Origin: Streptomyces sp. NBC_01275 | GTDB lineage: Bacteria; Actinomycetota; Actinomycetes; Streptomycetales; Streptomycetaceae | Assembly: GCF_026340655.1 (NCBI RefSeq) | Contig: NZ_JAPEOZ010000001.1 | Span: 6,138,001-6,202,000, forward strand | Length of the DNA stretch: 64,000 bases | Direction: 5' to 3' | In this document: positions 34,206 to 43,310 of the stretch, one piece after another | How positions within the stretch are numbered: the first letter of the stretch is position 1 | How the letters are laid out: each line of letters begins with the position of its first letter | The notes under the pieces: generated by a model | What the model saw: the letters and a program-made list of their open reading frames with translations, nothing else | Told to the model about the DNA's origin: nothing | Databases searched by the model: none | Program-made: the position numbers and the translations under genes

Positions 34206-34781
34206 ATGACGGAAGAGGAGTCGCGCCACAGGCGGCGGGCGCGCTTCGAAAGACTGGCGCACGTGGTGGTGGAACCGTTGCACCGGTATCTGCTGCGACG
34301 GACGAGCGCCGACATGGTCGACGACATCCTGGCGGAGGCGATGCTGGTGCTGTGGCGCCGTATCGACGACGTCCCCGGCCTGGGGTCGGCGCCAGGTTCC
34401 CTGCCCGACCCCGATGACGTGCTGCCGTGGTGCTACGGGGTGGCGCGGGGCTGCCTGGCGAATGCCCGCCGTGCCGACGGGCGCCGGCTCCGGCTGGTGG
34501 AGCGGTTGATCCGGACGCAGGAGCAGCAGCCGGCCGGGGTCGCCGACCACAGCGATCTGCACGCCGCGCTCGCCGCCCTCGGGGCGCTGGACCGTGAGGT
34601 GGTGCGGCTGTGGGCGTGGGAGGGGCTGGCGCCCCGGCAGATCGCGGAGGCGACCGGGCTGACGTCCAACGCCGTGAGCATCCGGCTGCACCGGGCGAAA
34701 AAGAAACTCGCCGAACAGTTGGGGCGAAAGCATGACGAACCGTCCGGACACAGGAGAGATGAAGGAAGGAGCGGTCAGTGA
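34206..34781 (+). CDS. ECF-type RNA polymerase sigma factor
   Basis: The 191-residue protein has sigma region 2 (RYLLRRTSADMVDDILAEAM, VLWRRIDDVP) and region 4 (REVVRLWAWEGLAPRQIAEA, TGLTSNAVSIRLHRAKKKL), joined by a linker with WCYGVARGCLANARR. It directs RNA polymerase to a small regulon. The next gene starts in its stop codon (GTGA) and encodes a membrane protein, the arrangement of sigma/regulator pairs. I use the ATG before TEEESRHRRR; upstream in-frame GTGs are possible but unneeded. Confidence 0.87.
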   Translation: MTEEESRHRRRARFERLAHVVVEPLHRYLLRRTSADMVDDILAEAMLVLWRRIDDVPGLGSAPGSLPDPDDVLPWCYGVARGCLANARRADGRRLRLVERLIRTQEQQPAGVADHSDLHAALAALGALDREVVRLWAWEGLAPRQIAEATGLTSNAVSIRLHRAKKKLAEQLGRKHDEPSGHRRDEGRSGQ

Positions 34782-35383
34782 ATGACGACGAGTTGCTGGC
34801 GCGGCTGAAGTCCGCGGACCCGGCGCTGACCCCACATGCTCCGCTGCCCGACATCGACCGACTTGTGGAGGACGTCTTGACCACTGACACCGCGCTCCAG
34901 ACCGGCAATACGGTCCCCGCGAAGACCGCTGCGCGACGGAGTCGCCGTCAGCTCCTCGGACTCGCGGCGGCTGCCGGTCTGCTTCTGCTCGGCGGCGGCA
35001 TCGCCGGAGGAGTCATGGCGAACAACGACAACGGGCACTCGGCTTCGGCCGGCCCGCTGGCACTCACCACCCACAGCGGCTTCGGCAGCCAGAAGTGTGT
35101 GACACCCAGTCCCGACACCCTGCGTGGGTACCCGACCCTCTTCGTGGGAACGGTCACCTCCATCAAGGGTTCCACGGTCACCCTCCGCGTCGACTACTGG
35201 TTGAAGGGCGGCGACACGGAGACGGTCGTGCTCGACAGCGACGCGAGCCGGCCGGAGGCGCTGACGTTCTCGGAAGGTGAGCGCTACATCGTGGCCGCCG
35301 AGAACGGCGTCGTCCCGGTGTGCGGTGCGAACGGGGTCTCGGACGAGACCGTCGACGAGTTCCGCCAGGCATTCGGGAAGTAA
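34778..35383 (+). CDS. Membrane protein coupled to the sigma factor, putative anti-sigma
   Basis: The 201-residue protein has a short cytosolic part opening MNDDELLARLKSADPALTP, a single helix (LLGLAAAAGLLLLGGGIAGGVM, about residues 57-80) and a roughly 120-residue outer domain with two Cys (near 106 and 186) that may form a disulfide. The N-terminal DDELLARL pattern and coupled start (GTGA) are typical of actinobacterial sigma partners. No ZAS motif (HxxxCxxC) is present, so it is not a zinc anti-sigma. The outer domain has alternating strands (TLFVGTVTSIKGSTVTLRVDY). Confidence 0.78.
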   Translation: MNDDELLARLKSADPALTPHAPLPDIDRLVEDVLTTDTALQTGNTVPAKTAARRSRRQLLGLAAAAGLLLLGGGIAGGVMANNDNGHSASAGPLALTTHSGFGSQKCVTPSPDTLRGYPTLFVGTVTSIKGSTVTLRVDYWLKGGDTETVVLDSDASRPEALTFSEGERYIVAAENGVVPVCGANGVSDETVDEFRQAFGK

Positions 35384-35541
35384 CGGAAACCAGCTGCACG
35401 GACGATCCGAGCCCACCGACGGCCGCGGCGGGCTCGGGCCGGTTGACCGTGTTCGCGCCGCGATGATCCTCAGGAGGAGAGGTGCGTGCAGGCCCGACGC
35501 GGAGCATCGGCAGCGGTTCGGCTGTCGGGTGAGCCGGCTCG

Positions 35542-36135
35542 TCATCCCAGGAGGTGGGCAAGAAGTTCGTCTCCAGCGGGATAGGGGGGTTCCTGGGGCA
35601 GCAGCCGGCTGGCGGAGTCCAAGTCACCACCGCTGACGAGGGCGTGGATCTCGTGGGCGAGCGGGGTCACGTCGCGGATGCCGACCGTCCACTCGTCCGC
35701 GTAGCGTCGTACGGCCTCACCGGAGAGCCCCAGTTGCAAGGACCTGTACGGCAGGGGCTGAAGGCGCAGGTCCCGCTCGGGGTCCCACTGCACGCGAGCG
35801 GGCGCACGCTTCAACTGACGCTGCCAGGTGGCTCGGTCGGGGTGCACCCCGCGGACGTAGCTCGACAGACACGCCTGGCTTAGCGCCCATTCGAAACCGT
35901 CACGGCTGATCTCGACAGCGAGGACGGTCTCCTGCCCCTCCTTCGCGGCCCAGCCGCACCGGTACATCATCCACAGGAAGCTGGGCTTGATCCACGTCAT
36001 CCGGTCCCGCTTCCACTCGGCGGGGAAACGGCCCTCCCGGACGGCGGGCAGGCCGATTTTCGGGGAGTACGCCTGGTAGACGGTGATCGTGGAGTCCGAG
36101 TGGGCCGCACGGATCCCGCGTTGTGGTTCTTCCAT
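35542..36135 (-). CDS. DUF4291 family protein
   Basis: The 197-residue protein has the family marks ITVYQAYSPKIGLPAV, KRDRMTWIKPSFLWMMYR, VLAVEISRDGFEWAL, QWDPERDLRL and PYRSLQLGLSGEAVRRYADEW. DUF4291 is widespread in bacteria and fungi with no known biochemical role. It is soluble and probably an ADP-ribosyl- or nucleotide-related fold, but that is a guess. The start at MEEPQRGIRAAHSDS lacks a strong ribosome site. A shorter, broken copy of the same gene occurs near 32.4 kb on the same strand. Confidence 0.87.
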   Translation of the reverse strand: MEEPQRGIRAAHSDSTITVYQAYSPKIGLPAVREGRFPAEWKRDRMTWIKPSFLWMMYRCGWAAKEGQETVLAVEISRDGFEWALSQACLSSYVRGVHPDRATWQRQLKRAPARVQWDPERDLRLQPLPYRSLQLGLSGEAVRRYADEWTVGIRDVTPLAHEIHALVSGGDLDSASRLLPQEPPYPAGDELLAHLLG

Positions 36136-36358
36136 GGCGTACAGCGTGGGGTCGGCCGGTGCGGGCGGCCACTGATTTTCGGCTGCTCCTCGCGGTGGCC
36201 GGTGGCAGGTGGCAGGTGGTCGGCGGCCCCAGAGCGGGTTGGACGGGCACGGAATCGCCTGGAACCCTCGCGCGTTGAGGACAGTGGGCATGGGATGCCG
36301 GTGGTGTGCGAGCCGAGCAGCCCGAGTGAGCGAGCTGACAGATATTGGAGGGGCCGTA

Positions 36359-36871
36359 ATGGCAGCGCAGACGCAGAGGGCCGTGCTGGCTGGCGGATGC
36401 TTCTGGGGGATGGAGGAGCTGATCCGCCGACTCCCGGGCGTGACGGCGACCCGGGTCGGATACACCGGGGGCGACGTGGCGAACGCGACGTACCGCAACC
36501 ACGGCACGCACGCGGAGGCCATCGAGATCCTTTTCGACCCCGCGAAGACCGACTTCCGCGCGATCCTGGAGCTCTTCTTCCAGATCCACGACCCGAGCAC
36601 CAAGAACCGCCAGGGCAACGACATCGGCCTCAGCTACCGCTCGGCGATCTACTACGTGGACGACGAGCAGAAGCGGATCGCCGAGGACACGATCGCGGAC
36701 GTGGACGCCTCCGGACTGTGGCCCGGCAAGGTCGTCACCGAGGTGGAGCCGGTCGGCCCCTTCTGGGAGGCCGAGCCCGAGCACCAGGACTACCTGCAGC
36801 GATACCCGGACGGCTACACCTGCCACTTCCCGCGCCCGGGATGGCGGCTGCCCGCCCGCGCGGAGGGCTGA
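36359..36871 (+). CDS. msrA: Peptide-methionine (S)-S-oxide reductase, short form
   Basis: A 170-residue MsrA: the catalytic Cys lies in [10 protein letters not shown] and the family's [34 protein letters not shown] and [15 protein letters not shown] segments are all present. It reduces methionine-S-sulfoxide in proteins. Only one other Cys (GYTCHF) occurs near the C-terminus, so recycling must use that Cys or thioredoxin/mycoredoxin directly. ATG with GGAGGGG at five bases. A different, longer MsrA lies tail to tail 100 bases away. Confidence 0.93.
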   Translation: MAAQTQRAVLAGGCFWGMEELIRRLPGVTATRVGYTGGDVANATYRNHGTHAEAIEILFDPAKTDFRAILELFFQIHDPSTKNRQGNDIGLSYRSAIYYVDDEQKRIAEDTIADVDASGLWPGKVVTEVEPVGPFWEAEPEHQDYLQRYPDGYTCHFPRPGWRLPARAEG

Positions 36872-36970
36872 CCGGCCGAGGGCCGACCGCGAGGCGACCC
36901 GTCGAAAGACGGAGGCCGGCCGAGACCCCGCCGACGGACGTGGCGACGCCGGTGGGGCAGGACGCTGACA

Positions 36971-37636
36971 TCAGCCTTCGGCCTTCGCCACGCCGATCGG
37001 GCAGGACACGCCCGTTCCGCCGATTCCGCAGTAGCCCGCCGGGTTCTTGTCGAGGTACTGCTGGTGGTACGCCTCTGCCGGGTAGAAGGCGCGGCCCTCC
37101 GCCGGGAGGATCTCCGTGGTGATCGTGCCGTGGCCCGAGGCGGTGAGGACCTGTTGGTAGGCGGTGCGGGAGGAGTCGGCGGTGGTGGCCTGGGACGGGG
37201 AGTGGGTGTAGATCGCGGAGCGGTACTGGGTGCCGACGTCGTTGCCCTGGCGGAAGCCCTGGGTGGGGTTGTGGGACTCCCAGAAGGTCTTCAGGAGACG
37301 CTCGTAGGAGATCAGGGCGGGGTCGTAGACCACGCGGACGACCTCCGTGTGGCCGGTCAGGCCCGAGCAGACCTCCTCGTAGGCGGGGTGCTCGGTGTGG
37401 CCGCCCTGGTAGCCGACCAGGGTCGTCCACACGCCCACCGGGAGCTGCCAGAACTTGCGTTCGGCGCCCCAGAAACAGCCCAGGCCGAAGTCGGCGATCT
37501 CGTAGCCCTCGGGGTAGGGGCCGAGCAGCGGGGTGCCGAGGACCGTGTGGCGGTCGGGGACGGCGAAGATCGGCTCCGGGCGGCCCTTCAGCGCCTGCTC
37601 GGGGGTGGGCAGGACGGGCGTACGGCCGAACAGCAT
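36971..37636 (-). CDS. msrA: Peptide-methionine (S)-S-oxide reductase, long form
   Basis: The 221-residue MsrA has a roughly 40-residue N-terminal extension ([31 protein letters not shown]) of the type found in plants, yeast and E. coli. It has the catalytic Cys in [31 protein letters not shown] and a Cys-containing tail ([16 protein letters not shown]) that supplies resolving cysteines for the thioredoxin cycle. GGAG precedes the ATG at eight bases. Because the extension and Cys tail are absent from the neighbouring MsrA, the two are different subfamilies, not a recent duplication. Confidence 0.93.
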   Translation of the reverse strand: MLFGRTPVLPTPEQALKGRPEPIFAVPDRHTVLGTPLLGPYPEGYEIADFGLGCFWGAERKFWQLPVGVWTTLVGYQGGHTEHPAYEEVCSGLTGHTEVVRVVYDPALISYERLLKTFWESHNPTQGFRQGNDVGTQYRSAIYTHSPSQATTADSSRTAYQQVLTASGHGTITTEILPAEGRAFYPAEAYHQQYLDKNPAGYCGIGGTGVSCPIGVAKAEG

Positions 37637-37781
37637 GACGCGGGCTCCTTCGTCTTCGCAGGTTTCGCAGTCGTCGCGGGACAGCACGGGCGACAACGTC
37701 TCCGTGCCGCCCCCCATTCCGGCGCCTGCTCCGGCGCCTGTTCCGGCCGGTTCGGCGTCGACTCCGGCGCGGGCGGTGACG

Positions 37782-38900
37782 TCAGTGCAGCAGCGTCGCC
37801 GGGCTGCCGCCGTTCGCCTCGTAGCCCGCCACCGCCAGCGCCCGGTAGACCGCGAACTCGCCCGCCGGGTCCGGGGAGAGGGTCCAGGGGAGGGCGCCCA
37901 CATGGCCGTCGACGTGTATCAGCTGGCTCATCGCCTCCGACCAGCGTTCGCCGCGCACCAGGAAGAACACCAGCAGATGGCGGACGTGCGCCAGCATCGG
38001 GTCGTCGGGACGGGCCGCGTGCACCGCGAACAGCGCGCCGTGGATCGCCTTCGTCACGACCTCGCTCTGGTAGAAGCTGCTGACCAGGTTCACCTCGGGG
38101 AGGTGCTCGAACACCGCGAACAGCGGCATGGCCGCCAGCAGGGACGCCCGGGGGGCCCGCGCCGCGGCCGCCTCCGCGAAGGAGTTCGCCAGGTCGCGCG
38201 AACCGTGCCACTTCTCGCACCAGTAGTGCAGGGCCGCCAGATGCGCCCCCATGTGGGCCGGAGCGCGGTCCAGGATTTTCAGCCAGAGCTGTTCGAACTC
38301 CGGCTGCGTGTACTCCAGGCCCCGGGCCACCGACAGTTCGACGATGTACGGGACCGGGTCGCCGGGGGAGAGCAGCGCCGCCTGCCCGCAGGCGTCCTTC
38401 GCCTCCTCCATGATGATCCGGAAGTCGTCCGTGCCCCGCGTCGACGTCCGCCACGCCTGCTGCACCAGGAACTCGGCGTGCACCGCCGCACCGCCCGCGT
38501 CCTTGGGCGCCTCCGCCCGCCACACCCGCAGCCACTGCCCGCCCGGCGCCTCGCTGACGCCGCCCGGCCGCTGCTGCAGCTCCAGCGCCGCCGCGCCCGC
38601 GAAGGCCTGCACACGCTGCCAGCGCAGCTCGCCCTCCGCCTCCGTGCCGGCCAGCAGCTGCTGCGCCGCCCGGTAGTCCTGCGTGTGCTGCACCACGTCC
38701 AGGACGTCCAACAGGTCCTGGTCGGGGCCGGGCATCCGGATGTCGAGCTCCTCCGTCCGCACGAACCCGTAGTCCGCCGGGTCCGCGGCGTCCGGGTGGC
38801 CCGCCGGGACCTGCTCGATCATGCCGCGCCTGCGCCGCAGGAACGGGAGCAGCACGAAGCTGATCATGATCAGCGCCATCAGGACCCAGAGAATCTCCAT
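37782..38900 (-). CDS. N-terminally membrane-anchored protein, function unknown
   Basis: The 372-residue protein opens with one transmembrane helix ([18 protein letters not shown]) and basic RRRRG. A large helical cytosolic part without recognisable motif follows ([92 protein letters not shown]). The helix pairs resemble TPR/alpha-solenoid packing. This family is common in Streptomyces next to cystathionine gamma-synthase, to my recollection. The ATG has GGTGAC just upstream; it is divergent from that gene. Confidence 0.8.
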   Translation of the reverse strand: MEILWVLMALIMISFVLLPFLRRRRGMIEQVPAGHPDAADPADYGFVRTEELDIRMPGPDQDLLDVLDVVQHTQDYRAAQQLLAGTEAEGELRWQRVQAFAGAAALELQQRPGGVSEAPGGQWLRVWRAEAPKDAGGAAVHAEFLVQQAWRTSTRGTDDFRIIMEEAKDACGQAALLSPGDPVPYIVELSVARGLEYTQPEFEQLWLKILDRAPAHMGAHLAALHYWCEKWHGSRDLANSFAEAAAARAPRASLLAAMPLFAVFEHLPEVNLVSSFYQSEVVTKAIHGALFAVHAARPDDPMLAHVRHLLVFFLVRGERWSEAMSQLIHVDGHVGALPWTLSPDPAGEFAVYRALAVAGYEANGGSPATLLH

Positions 38901-39012
38901 GTCACCAGCGAACCAGACCACGCCGACAATTGGCCAACCCGTCCCCGCTCCTGTGGAAAACTCCCCGGACCCGTCCGGCACCGGGCCCGCGAGCGGACTA
39001 CGCTCGGTGCTC

Positions 39013-40167
39013 ATGAGCGACAGGCACATCAGTCAGCACTTCGAGACTCTGGCGATCCACGCGGGCAACACCGCCGACCCCCTCACGGGTGCGGTCGTCC
39101 CCCCGATCTACCAGGTCTCGACCTACAAGCAGGACGGCGTCGGCGGTCTGCGCGGCGGCTACGAGTACAGCCGCAGCGCCAACCCGACCAGGACCGCCCT
39201 GGAGGAGAACCTCGCCGCCCTCGAGGGCGGTCGGCGAGGCCTCGCGTTCGCGTCCGGACTGGCGGCCGAGGACTGCCTGCTGCGTACGCTGCTCAGCCCC
39301 GGCGACCACGTGGTCATCCCGAACGACGCGTACGGCGGCACGTTCCGTCTGTTCGCCAAGGTCGTCGCCCGCTGGGGCGTGGAGTGGTCGGTCGCCGACA
39401 CCAGCGACCCCTCCGCCGTACGGGCCGCGATCACCCCGAAGACCAAGGCTGTGTGGGTGGAGACCCCCTCCAACCCGCTTCTCGGCATCACCGACATCGC
39501 CGCCGTCGCCCAGGTCGCCCATGACGCGGGCGCCCGGCTCGTCGTCGACAACACCTTCGCCACGCCGTATCTGCAGCAGCCGCTGTCACTCGGCGCGGAC
39601 GCCGTGGTGCACTCCCTGACCAAGTACATGGGCGGTCACTCCGACGTCGTCGGCGGTGCGCTGGTCGTCGGCGACCAGGAACTGGGCGAGGAACTGGCGT
39701 ACCACCAGAACGCGATGGGCGCGGTCGCCGGGCCCTTCGACTCCTGGCTGGTGCTGCGCGGCGCCAAGACGCTGGCGGTGCGCATGGACCGGCACAGCGA
39801 GAACGCCGCCAAGGTCGCCGACATGCTGACCCGGCACGCGCGCGTGACGAAGGTGCTGTACCCCGGCCTGCCGGACCACCCCGGTCACGAGGTCGCCGCC
39901 AAGCAGATGGGGGCCTTCGGCGGGATGGTGTCCTTCCAGGTGGCGGGCGGTGAGGAGGCGGCCGTGGAGGTCTGCAACCGCGCCAAGGTGTTCACGCTCG
40001 GCGAGTCCCTGGGCGGCGTCGAGTCGCTGATCGAGCACCCCGGTCGTATGACGCACGCGTCGGTCGCCGGCTCGGCCCTGGAGGTCCCCTCGGACCTCGT
40101 CCGCCTCTCCGTGGGCATCGAGAACGTCGACGACCTTCTGGAGGATCTCCAGCAGGCCCTCGGCTAG
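39013..40167 (+). CDS. metB: Cystathionine gamma-synthase (PLP enzyme)
   Basis: The 384-residue Cys/Met-metabolism PLP enzyme makes cystathionine from an O-acyl-homoserine and cysteine; actinobacterial homologues also cleave cystathionine. The PLP-lysine motif is HSLTKYMGGHSDVVGG. Other marks are YEYSRSANPTR, SGLAAE, VVDNTFATPYLQQPL and ESLGGVESLIEHPG, whose conserved Ser fits the gamma-synthase/lyase group. The ATG at 39013 is used because the protein then begins at SDRHISQHFETLAIHAGN; TACGCT eight bases upstream could be a -10 of a near-leaderless transcript. Confidence 0.92.
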   Translation: MSDRHISQHFETLAIHAGNTADPLTGAVVPPIYQVSTYKQDGVGGLRGGYEYSRSANPTRTALEENLAALEGGRRGLAFASGLAAEDCLLRTLLSPGDHVVIPNDAYGGTFRLFAKVVARWGVEWSVADTSDPSAVRAAITPKTKAVWVETPSNPLLGITDIAAVAQVAHDAGARLVVDNTFATPYLQQPLSLGADAVVHSLTKYMGGHSDVVGGALVVGDQELGEELAYHQNAMGAVAGPFDSWLVLRGAKTLAVRMDRHSENAAKVADMLTRHARVTKVLYPGLPDHPGHEVAAKQMGAFGGMVSFQVAGGEEAAVEVCNRAKVFTLGESLGGVESLIEHPGRMTHASVAGSALEVPSDLVRLSVGIENVDDLLEDLQQALG

Positions 40168-40226
40168 GACAGGTCCGGGACGGCTGGGACCGGCCCCTGG
40201 AGGATCCAGGGGCCGCCCTTGCGGGC

Positions 40227-40475
40227 TTACCAGCCGGTGAGCGGTGGAGTCGTCTGCGACGGCGGCTCCACCCAGGGCTGGGCGATCACCGCCCAGACGA
40301 CGAAGGCCACGGTCGCCGCGAACAGCAGCAGCCACAGCAGTCGGCGGGCGAACGTCCGGCGGCGCAGAAGGCGACCGCCCCGGCGTACGACGTCCGCGTA
40401 CAGGTCCGGCGGCACGTGCGGCGCCGTCCCGTCCATGAGCTGCCGTACCGCGGCCTCCCGTTGGGGCCGGTTCAC
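40227..40475 (-). CDS. Small single-pass membrane protein coupled to a sigma-like gene
   Basis: The 82-residue protein has a helical N-terminal part (REAAVRQLMDGTAPHVPPDLYADVVRRG), a very basic run (RRLLRRRTFARR), then one helix (LLWLLLFAATVAFVVWAVIA) and a short outer tail. Its GTG overlaps the stop of the upstream sigma-like gene (GTGA), so the two are translated together. It is a plausible membrane tether or inhibitor of that protein. No zinc-binding Cys/His motif is present. Confidence 0.75.
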   Translation of the reverse strand: MNRPQREAAVRQLMDGTAPHVPPDLYADVVRRGGRLLRRRTFARRLLWLLLFAATVAFVVWAVIAQPWVEPPSQTTPPLTGW

Positions 40476-41017
40476 GACGTCGCCGCCTTCGGGCGCACCC
40501 GCGCGGGGGCCGGTCCGCGCGGGGGGTGCAGCAGGGTCGCCGTCGCCCGGTCGCAGACCGTGCGGACGCGTTCCGTCGGCAGCCCGAGCAGGGCCGCCAC
40601 CTGCTCCTCGGCGACCCCTTCGTACAGCCTCAGGACCAGGATGAGGCGCTCCTGATGGCCGAGCCGGGCCAGCGGTCCGACGGGGCGCACGCGCGCGTGG
40701 GCGCGGCCGAGGGGCAAGGGCAGCGGCAGGTACAGGTAGGGGGCCAGACCGCCGTACCGGTGCCAGGCCCCGCGCGCGAAGCGGGTGGCCAGATACTCGC
40801 GGGCGCGGTCGTACGGGTCCTCGCCGTGCAGCCGGTCCCAGCACGCGTACGTGTGCGCGAGGGCGAGCGTCAGCAGGCGCCGCGCGCGCGGGTTGGCGTC
40901 CGAGGCCTCCGCCGTGAGCAGGGTGGCGGTGTGCAGCAGCCGTCCGCCGGCTCCCGCGACGAACGCCTCGAACTCCCGGGCCCGGCGGGCTTCCTGGGCC
41001 GCATGCCTCTTGCGCAC
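40472..41017 (-). CDS. Sigma-70-like protein (region 4 helix-turn-helix)
   Basis: A 181-residue protein. The C-terminal half contains a region-4-like helix-turn-helix (RLGHQERLILVLRLYEGVAE, EQVAALLGLPTERVRTVCDR). The N-terminal half (GAGGRLLHTATLLTA, ARRLLTLALAHTYACWDRLHG) resembles a divergent SigE-type region 2. It is probably an atypical sigma factor or a sigma-like regulator. The GTG is preceded by GGGAGG. It is followed immediately by the coupled membrane protein. Confidence 0.72.
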   Translation of the reverse strand: MRKRHAAQEARRAREFEAFVAGAGGRLLHTATLLTAEASDANPRARRLLTLALAHTYACWDRLHGEDPYDRAREYLATRFARGAWHRYGGLAPYLYLPLPLPLGRAHARVRPVGPLARLGHQERLILVLRLYEGVAEEQVAALLGLPTERVRTVCDRATATLLHPPRGPAPARVRPKAATS

Positions 41018-41228
41018 ACCGAGCCTCCCGCCTGACGGCGACCCCCTGGAAACGGATCCCGGCGATGTACGGGCGCCGACCTGCGTACGACGAACGGGGA
41101 CCCGGTCTCATATGAGGCCAGGTGCGGGCTTTCGGTCAAGACCCGCGCACGCGCGGCGTCAGGGAACCGGATGTGGGGAACCGGATTCCGGGGAACCGGC
41201 GTTCAGAAGGCGGGCTCAGGACGCGGCC

Positions 41229-41753
41229 TCAGGAAACGGACGGCGACGACTCCGCGCCCGGCACGGCCTGGGCCATCCGGGAGGACAGCGCGGTGTTGAA
41301 GCGCGTGAGGAGCGTGCAGAACGCCTCGCGCTCCGCCGGCTCCCAGTCCTCGGTCAGCTCGGCCATCAACTGACGTCGGGAGGAACGCACTTCCTCCAGC
41401 CGGGACTGCCCGCGAGGGGACAGCTGCAGCACCACGGCCCGCCCGTCCTCGGGGTGCGAGGTGCGCTTGACCAGCCCGGTGTCGACGAGCGGGGCCACCT
41501 GCCGGGTGACGGTCGAGGAGTCGATGCCCATGCTCGCGGCGAGCGCCTTGACGCCCATCGGGCCTTCGTTGTCGAGGCGGTTGAGGAGCAGGTACGCGGC
41601 GCGGTCCATGGAGTTGCGCACCTGCCCCACACCGCCGAGCCGGGTCTGTTCGGCGCGACGCGCGAACACCGCGACCTCGTGCTGCAGCGTGTCGAGAAGG
41701 CCGGTGTCACCGACTGTCGTCATGTCCATCGACATTTCAGGTGTTGTGGGCAT
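41229..41753 (-). CDS. MarR-family transcriptional regulator
   Basis: A 174-residue winged-helix protein: dimerisation helices at both ends, the DNA-recognition helix in GPMGVKALAASMGIDSSTVT, and the wing TSHPEDGRAVVLQLSPRG, both typical of MarR. It likely represses a small transport or stress gene in response to phenolic ligands; which one is unclear. Divergent to ilvA (146-base gap). The ribosome site before the chosen ATG is weak; a downstream ATG in MSMDM is possible. Confidence 0.88.
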   Translation of the reverse strand: MPTTPEMSMDMTTVGDTGLLDTLQHEVAVFARRAEQTRLGGVGQVRNSMDRAAYLLLNRLDNEGPMGVKALAASMGIDSSTVTRQVAPLVDTGLVKRTSHPEDGRAVVLQLSPRGQSRLEEVRSSRRQLMAELTEDWEPAEREAFCTLLTRFNTALSSRMAQAVPGAESSPSVS

Positions 41754-41898
41754 GGCCGGAGGCTCGCTTCATGAAGGGGGTGCTGGGTTGGGGGACAGGG
41801 TACGCGGCCGGAAGCCGGGCCGTACCGACGCTGCGCAAACCAGTCTCGGAGGTTGGTCACAGCGGTCGTTCCCGCCTGTGAACTGCGATGCTGGAGTC

Positions 41899-43128
41899 AT
41901 GAGCTACAGCACGGCTGACTCCTTGCGACCCGTGACTCTCGACGACGTACGCGGCGCCCAGAAGATGCTCTCGGGCGTGGCGCGGGCGACCGCGATGGAG
42001 GGCAGCAGGCACCTGTCCCAGCTCGTCGGGGCGCCCGTGCACCTCAAGTGCGAGAACCTGCAGCGGACGGGATCGTTCAAGCTGCGCGGCGCGTACGTCC
42101 GCATCGCCGGGCTGCTGCCGGAGGAGCGGGCCGCCGGCGTCGTCGCGGCGAGCGCGGGCAACCACGCGCAGGGCGTGGCGCTGGCGTCGTCGCTGCTGGG
42201 CGTGCGCTCCACGGTGTTCATGCCCCAGGGCGCCCCGCTGCCGAAGATCAGCGCGACCCGCGAGTACGGCGCCGAGGTGCGCCTGCACGGTCAGGTGGTC
42301 GACGAGACGCTGGCCGCCGCCCAGGAGTACGCGGCCGAGACGGGCGCGGTGTTCATCCACCCCTTCGACCACCCCGACGTCATCGCCGGGCAGGGCACGG
42401 TCGGCCTGGAGATCCTGGAGCAGTGCCCGGAGGTGCGCACGATCGTCGTCGGGATCGGCGGCGGGGGCCTGGCCGCGGGCCTGGCGGTCGCGGTGAAGGC
42501 GCTGCGGCCGGACGTGCGGATCGTCGGTGTGCAGGCGGCGGGCGCGGCGGCGTACCCGCCCTCGCTGGCGGCCGGTCGCCCGGTGTCGCTCGAGAACCCG
42601 GCGACGATGGCCGACGGCATGAAGGTCGGCCGGCCCGGCGAGGTGCCGTTCGGGATCATCCGCGATCTGGTGGACGAGGTGCGCACGGTGACGGAGGACG
42701 AGTTGTCCGCCGCGCTGCTGTTGTGCCTGGAGCGGGCCAAGCTGGTCGTCGAGCCGGCCGGGGCGAGTCCGGTCGCGGCGCTGCTGAGCGAGCCCGGCGC
42801 GTTCGAGGGCCCGGTCGTCGCCGTGCTGTCCGGGGGCAACGTCGACCCGGTGCTGCTGCAGCGCGTGCTGCGGCACGGCATGTCCGCGCAGGGCCGCTAC
42901 CTGGCCGTTCGGCTGCGGCTGACGGACCGCCCGGGCGCCCTCGCCACGCTGCTGGGAGTGCTGTCGGCGGTCGACGCCAACGTCCTCGACGTGAGCCATG
43001 TGCGGACCGACCCCCGGCTCGGGCTGACCGAGGCGGAGGTCGAGCTGCACCTGGAGACCAAGGGGCCGGTGCACTGCGCCGAGGTCGGCCAGGCCCTGCG
43101 CGACGCGGGGTACACGGTCATCGTCTGA
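41899..43128 (+). CDS. ilvA: Threonine ammonia-lyase (threonine dehydratase) with ACT domain
   Basis: The 409-residue PLP enzyme converts L-threonine to 2-oxobutanoate for isoleucine biosynthesis or catabolism. The cofactor Lys lies in GSFKLRGAYVR, the substrate loop is SAGNHAQGVA, and the phosphate loop is GGGGLAAGLA. The C-terminal part (about residue 330 on; YLAVRLRLTDRPGALATLLG) is an ACT domain, normally binding an amino-acid effector, with one ACT copy as in catabolic-type enzymes. The ATG is chosen because GATGCT lies six bases upstream and a weak GGAG is near it. Confidence 0.92.
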   Translation: MSYSTADSLRPVTLDDVRGAQKMLSGVARATAMEGSRHLSQLVGAPVHLKCENLQRTGSFKLRGAYVRIAGLLPEERAAGVVAASAGNHAQGVALASSLLGVRSTVFMPQGAPLPKISATREYGAEVRLHGQVVDETLAAAQEYAAETGAVFIHPFDHPDVIAGQGTVGLEILEQCPEVRTIVVGIGGGGLAAGLAVAVKALRPDVRIVGVQAAGAAAYPPSLAAGRPVSLENPATMADGMKVGRPGEVPFGIIRDLVDEVRTVTEDELSAALLLCLERAKLVVEPAGASPVAALLSEPGAFEGPVVAVLSGGNVDPVLLQRVLRHGMSAQGRYLAVRLRLTDRPGALATLLGVLSAVDANVLDVSHVRTDPRLGLTEAEVELHLETKGPVHCAEVGQALRDAGYTVIV

Positions 43129-43191
43129 GGTCGGAGGCCCGTCGGAGGTACCTTCGCCGTGGGGGCGTTCACTCGTTCGAGGAAGTCTGTT

Positions 43192-43227
43192 GTGAGACGC
43201 GATACATCGCGTTATGGTGTGTCTCAC
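43192..43227. promoter_or_regulatory. Operator-like inverted repeats before the ABC drug exporter
   Basis: GTGAGAC (43192-43198) and its complement GTCTCAC (43221-43227) flank an inner symmetric core GCGAT-AC-ATCGC (43199-43210). The region sits about 85 bases before the exporter ATP-binding gene. It looks like a TetR/PadR-type operator; no regulator gene is adjacent. Confidence 0.5.
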
Positions 43228-43310
43228 GCCACCCTCATCGGGCGGATCAAAAGGTGCAAATCTAGGCTTTTCGAAGAATCCCCGAAGACGCGGAGACTCA
43301 GGAGACTCAT

